Positions 41,034 through 46,973 of a stretch of DNA of 46,973 nt are shown here, one piece after another. The position numbers were made by a program, and so were the translations under genes. A model generated the notes under the pieces. The model did no database searches. It saw only the letters and a program-made list of their open reading frames with translations, and had not been told where the DNA came from. Source of the DNA: an uncultured Muribaculaceae bacterium (lineage in GTDB: Bacteria; Bacteroidota; Bacteroidia; Bacteroidales; Muribaculaceae); the NCBI GenBank assembly GCA_910586595.1, contig CAJUJB010000022.1:1-46973 (forward strand), read 5' to 3'. The first letter of the stretch is position 1, and every line of letters starts with the position of its first letter.

Positions 41034-42572
41034 TTACTGGTGAGCCGGACGGAGAAGGTCGTTGACAGTCTTGACGGGGTTGAAGGTGGAGGCAGGAACT
41101 TCGACAAAGACGGTGTTCCAGTTGCTCATCGCACCGTTCCAGAGACCGGGGAGCTCGAGGGCACGTAGATCGCGGCCTCCGGCAGATTTCTCTGAGATAA
41201 AGCCAGTGGCAGGATCGACATATTCGGGCAGATTATAGTGCGAGCCGTCGGGGCGCTTGATCCAGCACACGAGGTCGACCGGATTGAAATAACCGGCACG
41301 CTTCATCATCTCGGCATTCTCGGGCTTGGAAAGATCGATCTGTGTAGACTCAAGAATCTGTGGAGCTACCGAGCGACCGTCGGAAGAGAATGCGTTGTAC
41401 GGGCCGCCGCCGGGTTCGCCCTCGTTGCGCACCATACCGCATACACGGAGCGGGCGGTCAAGCACTGCACGGAGAGCCTGCGCGCGCTGCTCAAGCGGCA
41501 GAGTCGAATCAAGATCCTTCGAGAAATAACAGAGGGTACCCTCTACAAAGGCTGTGGCTTCTTCCACATTGTCTTCGGTGGGATTCTTAAGTTCCTCAAG
41601 CAGGTGAGCCACGGTGTCGTGAACCAGCAAGAGCATACCTCCGAGAAGTTGCTTGTAGTCGATTGTAGATGCACGGTGACTGTCGGCTACGACATTGTCG
41701 ATATTCTTCACAAAGACAACGGTGGCATCAATGTCATTGAGATTCTCGATCAGGGCGCCGTGGCCACCTGGGCGGAATACAAGACGGCCTTCGTCATCGC
41801 GGAAGAGCTCGTTGTCGGGCGTCACAGCAATAGTGTCAGTCGAGGGTTTCTGCTCAGAGAGAGTTACCTCATATTTTACACCGAAGCGCTGCTCCATGGC
41901 CGGAATCGCATCGCGCAGCTTGGCCTCGAAGAGTGTGCGGTGATTCGACGACACGGTAAAATGAAGCCTGACCTTGCCACCCTTGGATGCGGCGGTCTGG
42001 GCACCTTCGGCAAGCTGTTCTTCAAGCGCGGTGCGCACAGTGCCGTCGGCATATTTGTGGAATGTAAGCAGAGCTTTGGGGAGCTGACCGTAGTTCATGC
42101 CCTCTCCCTTGATGATCGCTGCCACAAGATCTTTATAGCGGCCAGCCTCGATGAGACTCTCCACGGTGGTGCCGGCACCATATACAGCCCCGACAGTCTG
42201 CTGCAGCTCGTTATAGAATGCGAAATCCTTGATTTTCTCCACCAGCTGGGCCACCGGTGTGCCGGGAGCCGGAGCGGCCTCATCGCCGTTTACAAATGCG
42301 AAGAGGGCCTTGAACATACGCGAAGCCGCGCCTGAGGCAGGCACGAACTTAAGCACGTCGCCTCCATCGGCAAGAAAACCTTCCCAACGGGCGTGGCAGG
42401 CCTCGGCAAGGTCTTTATCAACGGCAAGCATGCCGGCTCCGGGTGCGGAGGGCGACTCGATGCGGAGATAGGGGAAACCTGTGCGGAAACGCTCAAGCTG
42501 AGCCTCGACCTGAGGCTCACTTATACCTTTAGCTTTCAGCTGTTCAAGGTCGGCGGGTGTGAATTTGCTCAT
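41034..42572 (-). CDS. DUF4301 family protein
   Basis: A 512-residue cytosolic protein of the DUF4301 family, confined to Bacteroidota as far as I recall. Signatures are FVPASGAASRMFKALFAF, the Gly-rich RPGGHGALIENLNDID, VFVKNIDNVV, and the SQKPSTDTIAV segment. RPGGHGALI followed by VVFVKNIDN resembles the substrate region of UDP-sugar pyrophosphorylases, so a nucleotidyltransferase-like fold is plausible but unproven. The chosen ATG (MSKFTPADLEQL) lies after a clear promoter. First gene of the DUF4301-gmk-nadD-DUF5063-M18 operon. Confidence 0.82.
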   Translation of the reverse strand: MSKFTPADLEQLKAKGISEPQVEAQLERFRTGFPYLRIESPSAPGAGMLAVDKDLAEACHARWEGFLADGGDVLKFVPASGAASRMFKALFAFVNGDEAAPAPGTPVAQLVEKIKDFAFYNELQQTVGAVYGAGTTVESLIEAGRYKDLVAAIIKGEGMNYGQLPKALLTFHKYADGTVRTALEEQLAEGAQTAASKGGKVRLHFTVSSNHRTLFEAKLRDAIPAMEQRFGVKYEVTLSEQKPSTDTIAVTPDNELFRDDEGRLVFRPGGHGALIENLNDIDATVVFVKNIDNVVADSHRASTIDYKQLLGGMLLLVHDTVAHLLEELKNPTEDNVEEATAFVEGTLCYFSKDLDSTLPLEQRAQALRAVLDRPLRVCGMVRNEGEPGGGPYNAFSSDGRSVAPQILESTQIDLSKPENAEMMKRAGYFNPVDLVCWIKRPDGSHYNLPEYVDPATGFISEKSAGGRDLRALELPGLWNGAMSNWNTVFVEVPASTFNPVKTVNDLLRPAHQ

Positions 42573-42603
42573 TGTATTTATTGTTAGTTTTAATTTCCAA
42601 CGC

Positions 42604-42635
42604 CAAAAATACACATTTTCTATCGCCCATGCAAA
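42604..42635 (-). promoter_or_regulatory. DUF4301-gmk operon promoter (TTTG-N20-TATTTTTG)
   Basis: Minus-strand TTTG (42632-42635), 20 bases and TATTTTTG (42604-42611) match the Bacteroidota promoter exactly and lie 32 bases before the ATG at 42572. Confidence 0.78.
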
Positions 42636-42835
42636 ATTTTTTGAGCCATTACATCACCCCGAGCCGCCATAAAGCAAGGCAATAACCCAATACTTCCGGT
42701 TTTAGCACACAAAACCTCCGCATGAAAGACACAGAGAAAAGAAAAATCTCCTTTTAACATCAATTAATATTTTTAATAGTCTTTCACTAAAAATATTTTC
42801 GTAACTTGCCGCGCAAACCAAAATCTCCCATTATC

Positions 42836-44293
42836 ATGAAAACGAAACTGCAAATGAACGCTTACAGACTAATAATCTTATTACTGGGCTATGCATGTTC
42901 CATGTCAGTCTGGGCGGAAATCGACCCTGGAATGCATTTCATCAGGCAGGGATCGATCGCAACACTATACTCTTATACCGGCACTTCGAGCAAGGTTGTA
43001 CTGCCCGACAGTGTCAGCCTCATAGGTTCTGTTTTTGAAGTTAGAAAAATCCACAGTGGAGCATTTTGTGATAATGCAGAAATAGAAGAACTTGTCATCA
43101 ACACGCCGATATATATCGACTCGGAGGCCTTTACCAATTGCCCCAATCTGAAAAAAATAACTTTTGCATATAAACCGGATATCCACGGACATGCCTTTAA
43201 GGAATGTAGGGCTTTGAAAGAATACTGCACCCTCGAAAATGACAATGATTTTCAATCTATCGACGGACTGCTCTGCGTAGGCCGCAACAAATTATATTTG
43301 TGCCCTCCAGGACTGGAAGGCGAGATCACACTCCCGTCGTCTATCGTGGCTACTGAGTCTGAACCATTCAAAGGATGCGAATATATTACAGCTGTAACCT
43401 TCCCCAAAGAATTCAATGAATTAATGACACACACAATGTGGGGCAACCACAGCATAAGAAAGATTGAAATTATGGGAGCTTGCCATGTATGGGAATTATC
43501 ATGTGAAAGCCACCCACTTCTCGAAGAAGTAATATTAAATGATGAGTGCTATATCGGATCACATGCTTTTGCAAATTGCACCTCTCTGAAAAAGATCAAT
43601 ATTACTTATGGATATCTATTGGAGAATGGTGTTTTTGCTAATTGTACTTCCCTTGAACACATTTATATACCGGCAGAATGCAAAACGATTAAATGGGGTG
43701 CATTCGCATTCTGCAGCTCACTAAGCACAATATGCATTGCAGCCCCCAATCCGCCCCGAATAGTCCTTTTTGAAGGTATCACAGGCTACCCGTTCGATGG
43801 CTGTCCGACCGACGCGAAGGTGCTTGTACCCTGCGGTAGCCTGCAGGCATACCGCAACCATCCCGACTGGCAGTATTTCTCCAATTACGGATTACTTGAC
43901 GGCTTCGAGATAATTTTTAGCGAACAAGAAAAAATAGCTCCCGCCGACACACGCCTGCTCGAGCCTGAAATTATCCTCGCAGAAGATGTCAGCATCGATT
44001 CTACCAGCTGGACGAGCTCTGATGAGGAGATTGCCACCGTAGACAACACCGGCATTGTCACAGCCATAAATGAAGGCTTGTGCACAATAACGCTTACGGC
44101 TACCGACAATTCGGGCATGACAAGAAGCGGCTCAGTAGAACTGACGGTCAGCAAAGACGCGTCGATCATATCTCCAAGCATTGCCGCTCCGGCACCTCAG
44201 TACTATAACCTGCAAGGGCAGCCCGTCGACAACCCAACTTCGGGCATATATCTGCGGCGCACCGGTTCGACAATCACCAAAATAGCTTTATAA
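42836..44293 (+). CDS. BspA-like leucine-rich repeat protein with Ig-like domain
   Basis: A 485-residue secreted protein. The signal peptide (about 1-27, ending SVWA) is followed by LRR_5/BspA-type repeats (for example IEELVINTPIYIDSEAFTNC and FANCTSLEHIYIPAEC). A bacterial Ig-like (BIG_2 type) domain follows (about 375-440, with SWTSSDEEIATVDNTGIVTA). The C-terminal tail contains YYNLQGQPVDNPTSGIYLRR, the type of ending common in Bacteroidales secreted proteins. BspA relatives bind host matrix or mediate adhesion; no direct evidence here. Codon use is AT-richer than the operon next to it. The start at 42836 is chosen for its signal peptide. The gene ends before a long bidirectional hairpin. 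Confidence 0.85.
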   Translation: MKTKLQMNAYRLIILLLGYACSMSVWAEIDPGMHFIRQGSIATLYSYTGTSSKVVLPDSVSLIGSVFEVRKIHSGAFCDNAEIEELVINTPIYIDSEAFTNCPNLKKITFAYKPDIHGHAFKECRALKEYCTLENDNDFQSIDGLLCVGRNKLYLCPPGLEGEITLPSSIVATESEPFKGCEYITAVTFPKEFNELMTHTMWGNHSIRKIEIMGACHVWELSCESHPLLEEVILNDECYIGSHAFANCTSLKKINITYGYLLENGVFANCTSLEHIYIPAECKTIKWGAFAFCSSLSTICIAAPNPPRIVLFEGITGYPFDGCPTDAKVLVPCGSLQAYRNHPDWQYFSNYGLLDGFEIIFSEQEKIAPADTRLLEPEIILAEDVSIDSTSWTSSDEEIATVDNTGIVTAINEGLCTITLTATDNSGMTRSGSVELTVSKDASIISPSIAAPAPQYYNLQGQPVDNPTSGIYLRRTGSTITKIAL

Positions 44294-44306
44294 TACTTTG
44301 ATTTAT

Positions 44307-44355
44307 TACGCTAAAACGCCTGGAGCTTGCTGCAAGCTCCAGGCGTTTTAGCGTA
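44307..44355. terminator. Bidirectional terminator with 23-base-pair perfect stem
   Basis: Bases 44307-44329 are the exact reverse complement of 44333-44355, with a three-base loop. AAAA/TTTT tracts lie inside the stem, not after it. It stands between two convergent genes and can serve both directions. Confidence 0.78.
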
Positions 44356-44369
44356 GAAAATATTGTATA

Positions 44370-45575
44370 TCATTGCCCGGCAGAACAGGCCACGGCAGCT
44401 GATTTGCGCCCGAAAATACGGTCGACAATCTGCGCGATGGCTCCGTCACCGGTAATATTGCAGGCTGTTCCGAAGCTATCCATAGCAATGTAGAGAGCAA
44501 TCATCATGGCATTGTCGGCCTCGGAAAATCCGAGGATGCCCGACAGCAAGCCGAGTGAGGCCATGATTGCCCCGCCGGGAACACCGGGCGCCGCGACAAT
44601 GGTAATACCAAGCATGGCCACGAATCCGGCAAATGTAAGTGCATCGACAGGCATGCCCTGTACCAGCATAAGAGCTACGGCACACGAAACTATTTTCAGC
44701 GTGGAACCCGACATATGGATGGTAGCACAGAGGGGTATTACAAATCCGGCGACATCAGGGCTCACGCCAGTGCGGATAGTACGCTCCAGAGTCACGGGAA
44801 TGGTGGCTGCCGACGACTGGGTGCCAAGTGCCGTGGCATAAGCGGGAAGCATGGTGGCAAGCGACCGGAGGGGATTACGTCCTGAGAAGAGGGCCGCGAT
44901 GCAATACTGGAGTATGAGCACCCCGACGTGCAGCACAAAGATTACAGCGATAATCTTAATGAAGGTCATGAGAATGGGCCCAACGGTGCCAGCGGCTGTC
45001 ATATTAAGAAATATACCGAAGATATAGATCGGCAGCAAGGGCACAATCAAACGACCGATGACAAGCTGGATCACAGCCCGGAAATCTACAAGCAGTTTGC
45101 GGAGCGTTGAGGTTGCATCGGGCAACATGGCACAGCTGAATCCCAGCAGGAAGGCAAGCACAAGAGCCGACATGACAGTCATGAGAGGCTCCGCGGCGAT
45201 AGTAAAGAATGGTTGAGGTGTGGCATCTGCCGCGGCTTCTGATGCCGAGAGTGTCACATCACCGATCAGTGAGGGAAAGATTGACGCGGAGGTTGCGTAG
45301 GCAAGCATACCGGATCCGAATGTCATGGCATAGGCTATGAGCACTGTAACACCGAGCATGGCTCCGGCACGACGCCCGATTTCTGCAATCGCCGGAGCGA
45401 CAAAGCCAACGATAAGCAAAGGAATTACAAAACCAAGGAGCTCGCTGAATATGCTGCCGAATGTCGCGAAGCAACGCGAGAGCCATAAAGGAAATACATG
45501 GCCGGCACCAATGCCGAGCGCAATGGCGATGACTACGCGGCCGAGGAGGCCGACTTTAATACGTACGTTTTTCAT
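44370..45575 (-). CDS. Cation:dicarboxylate/amino-acid symporter (DAACS/SLC1 family)
   Basis: A 401-residue membrane transporter of the GltP/SstT type. Many hydrophobic segments are seen from residue 10 on. The C-terminal half carries the re-entrant-loop signatures ALGTQSSAATIPVTLE (serine-rich HP1), IPLCATIHMSGSTLK (TM7-like, near the NMDGT position) and PGVPGGAIMASLGLLSG (HP2) before the final helices (NITGDGAIAQIVDRIFG). The serine-rich loop and the GVPGGAI motif support a Na+ or H+ coupled carrier. The substrate could be glutamate, aspartate, serine or C4-dicarboxylates. The ATGA overlap with tatC at 45572-45575 fixes the start and shows coupling. Confidence 0.88.
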   Translation of the reverse strand: MKNVRIKVGLLGRVVIAIALGIGAGHVFPLWLSRCFATFGSIFSELLGFVIPLLIVGFVAPAIAEIGRRAGAMLGVTVLIAYAMTFGSGMLAYATSASIFPSLIGDVTLSASEAAADATPQPFFTIAAEPLMTVMSALVLAFLLGFSCAMLPDATSTLRKLLVDFRAVIQLVIGRLIVPLLPIYIFGIFLNMTAAGTVGPILMTFIKIIAVIFVLHVGVLILQYCIAALFSGRNPLRSLATMLPAYATALGTQSSAATIPVTLERTIRTGVSPDVAGFVIPLCATIHMSGSTLKIVSCAVALMLVQGMPVDALTFAGFVAMLGITIVAAPGVPGGAIMASLGLLSGILGFSEADNAMMIALYIAMDSFGTACNITGDGAIAQIVDRIFGRKSAAVACSAGQ

Positions 45576-46405
45576 GTGGGGGTGGTTGCGGGGCACTCCC
45601 GGGTGTCGTCGCTGTCAGCGGCCACAGGCACGAGTCGCGCGCTCATTTCCCAGAGTGCGTAGATGGGTAAGAATGCAAGGAATAAGGTAAAAGGATCGCC
45701 CGTAGGCGTTATGACTGCGGCCACGATAAGCAACACGACTATAGCGTGGCGGCGGTAAGTGCGGAAAAAGGAACGGTTGAGTACACCGATTTTACCCATG
45801 AGCCATGCCAGCAGAGGGAGCTCGAAGACAGCGCCCATCATCACCAGCAACATGAAGAAATTATCCATATATGAGTCAAGCGATACGATAGGTCGTATGG
45901 CCTCACTCAGCTGGTATCCAGCCAGGAAACGCACGGCCAGGGGGAAAATAAGGAAATAACCGGTGGCTACGCCGAGGTAGAACATGACATTGCCGAAAAA
46001 GAAGGCCCTGACGGCTCCTTTGCGTTCATGCTCATAAAGGGCGGGGGCAATGAAGCCCCACAGCATGTAGATAATGACGGGAAAACCTATGACAAAGGCT
46101 GTCCAGCATGCGGCTGAAAGGTGAATAAACAACTGCGAGGCAAGCTCTATGCTCACTATATCCACCTTGAAATCGGGGTCTGTGGCCAACTCATCGGTAA
46201 AACCGGTAGCGGCAGCCAGACGGTCGAAAAGCTCGTAAGTAGGGAAAGAGGCGGAGCATGGCGCCATGATTACGTTGTCGAATACCCACGGCATGGCAAT
46301 AAACGAAGCCACGGCTATTACAGCCATGACAATGAGTATGCGGAAGAGCACCCGGCGCAATGCGTCGAGATGATCCCAGAAAGACATCTGCTGGTCGGTG
46401 GTCAT
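45572..46405 (-). CDS. tatC: Sec-independent protein translocase TatC
   Basis: A 277-residue protein with six transmembrane segments that recognises twin-arginine signal peptides. Seen: the N-terminal SFWDHLDALRRVLFR, LWGFIAPALYEHERKGA with the conserved Glu, and the late segment with AVITPTGDPFTLFLAFLP. An alternative start six codons later (MSFWDHLDAL) is closer to other Bacteroidota TatCs and may be the real one. It is encoded 30 bases after tatA and overlaps the symporter start by ATGA. Confidence 0.95.
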   Translation of the reverse strand: MTTDQQMSFWDHLDALRRVLFRILIVMAVIAVASFIAMPWVFDNVIMAPCSASFPTYELFDRLAAATGFTDELATDPDFKVDIVSIELASQLFIHLSAACWTAFVIGFPVIIYMLWGFIAPALYEHERKGAVRAFFFGNVMFYLGVATGYFLIFPLAVRFLAGYQLSEAIRPIVSLDSYMDNFFMLLVMMGAVFELPLLAWLMGKIGVLNRSFFRTYRRHAIVVLLIVAAVITPTGDPFTLFLAFLPIYALWEMSARLVPVAADSDDTRECPATTPT

Positions 46406-46435
46406 CGATATGTAATGGAGAGAGAGGTTGAAAGA

Positions 46436-46699
46436 TCAGGATCGGTCTTTGCCGAGCTTCTCAGCTTCGGGAGTCGTATCTTCTTTTTTAGATGCGGGAG
46501 TATCTTCAAGAGGGCGGTTCATCTCATCTTTGGCTTCCTGCATGCCCTTGCGGAAGGAATGGACACCCTTGCCGAGGCCACGCATCAGCTCGGGAATCTT
46601 CTTTCCTCCGAAAAGAAGTAGAATCACAAGAAATATAACCAGCCACTCCCAGCCGCGGAAGTTGCCGAGAAATGACGGTATGAAAAGGAGCTGTGTCAT
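46436..46699 (-). CDS. tatA: Twin-arginine translocase subunit TatA/TatE
   Basis: An 87-residue protein with one N-terminal membrane helix (WEWLVIFLVILLLFGGKKIPELM) and the FGxKKIPEL hinge typical of TatA, followed by an amphipathic helix (LGKGVHSFRKGM) and a charged tail. It forms the pore with TatC for folded protein export. The start is ATG at 46699, 31 bases before a weak upstream region without a strong promoter. tatB is absent, as is usual in Bacteroidota. Confidence 0.93.
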   Translation of the reverse strand: MTQLLFIPSFLGNFRGWEWLVIFLVILLLFGGKKIPELMRGLGKGVHSFRKGMQEAKDEMNRPLEDTPASKKEDTTPEAEKLGKDRS

Positions 46700-46838
46700 G
46701 TTTGGTCTGTTGGTTTACGGTATTTAAGCGAAGGGGCAGATAATCGTGGAAGGAGAGTAAGCGACACGCCGATAGACGTATACATCTGGTTCCTTGCATA
46801 ATATGATGTAAAGTTACGCATTATTCGGCAAAAATGCC

Positions 46839-46846
46839 TAACTTTG
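46839..46846 (+). promoter_or_regulatory. -7 box upstream of fabD
   Basis: TAACTTTG matches TAnnTTTG and lies 35 bases before the ATG. The -33 region reads TTAT rather than TTTG. Confidence 0.55.
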
Positions 46847-46881
46847 CACAGTTTTTTAGGATATTTTATAAACCCATAGAT

Positions 46882-46973
46882 ATGAAAGCATACGTTTTCC
46901 CCGGGCAGGGCGCCCAGTTCGTAGGCATGGGCAAAGACCTCTACGACAACAACGCCGAAGCCCGCGAACTCTT
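46882..46973 (+). CDS. fabD: Malonyl-CoA:ACP transacylase, N-terminal part (runs off the right edge)
   Basis: The 30 visible residues begin MKAYVFPGQGAQFVGMGKDL, the N-terminal GQGAQ(x)VGMG signature of FabD acyltransferases, which load malonyl groups onto acyl carrier protein in fatty acid synthesis. The catalytic Ser (GHSLG) lies outside the window. A -7 box precedes it. It is divergent from tatA. Confidence 0.9.
   Translation, partial: MKAYVFPGQGAQFVGMGKDLYDNNAEAREL

Noticed and set aside
41238..42335. Long plus-strand open frame antisense to DUF4301
   Set aside because: Same shadow effect; no start context or recognisable domain.

Overview
The window looks like chromosomal DNA of a Gram-negative gut Bacteroidales, most likely a Muribaculaceae-type organism. 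The genus is inference; the order is well supported. Many genes have the Bacteroidota promoter form (TTTG, 19-20 bases, TAnnTTTG) upstream. Families typical of the order are present: DUF4270, DUF4301, DUF5063, a BspA-type repeat protein, a stand-alone glycogen-synthase N-domain, and two-subunit methylmalonyl-CoA mutase. Base composition is moderately GC-rich by eye, except for an AT-rich stretch at about 13.3-15.2 kb.

Layout. 1-3.5 kb (minus): a DsbD-N-like protein, dsbD, mazG and the 5' end of a topoisomerase III gene. 3.7-10.1 kb (plus): gltX and waaA (ATGA-coupled), an ArgC-like protein without the catalytic Cys, an LtaS/EptA-fold phosphotransferase and a PAP2 phosphatase. A convergent Nudix gene overlaps the PAP2 gene. 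10.9-13.1 kb: a GT5 N-domain protein and a DUF4270 lipoprotein. 13.17 kb: tRNA-Thr(CGT) with a strong terminator, followed by an AT-rich accessory patch holding one decayed and two intact genes for secreted proteins of a family I do not recognise. 15.2-19.5 kb: mutA-mutB with a structured leader. 19.6-22.4 kb: HtrA protease, two YtxH-like proteins, a holin-like membrane protein and a small protein. 22.5-23.8 kb: a histidine acid phosphatase (MINPP/phytase type). 23.9-37.8 kb (minus): giant alpha-2-macroglobulin-like protein, class I fumarase, OmpA-family protein, transketolase, class A beta-lactamase and a biotin-dependent carboxyltransferase. 38.0-42.6 kb (minus): DUF4301, gmk, nadD, DUF5063 and M18 aminopeptidase, the last four linked by stop/start overlaps. 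42.8-44.3 kb (plus): a BspA-like leucine-rich-repeat protein. 44.4-46.7 kb (minus): tatA, tatC and a cation:dicarboxylate/amino-acid symporter. The plus-strand fabD start closes the window.

How it fits together. Fumarase, methylmalonyl-CoA mutase and the biotin carboxyltransferase belong to the succinate/propionate branch of Bacteroidales fermentation. DsbD, HtrA, A2M, OmpA, Tat, the YtxH/holin cluster, WaaA, the phosphotransferase and PAP2 make this an envelope-rich window. The most promising undescribed item is the pair of secreted paralogues (with a decayed third gene) beside tRNA-Thr. The Cys-less ArgC homologue inside the waaA to phosphotransferase/PAP2 stretch is second. No CRISPR array, insertion sequence, integrase or prophage is visible.
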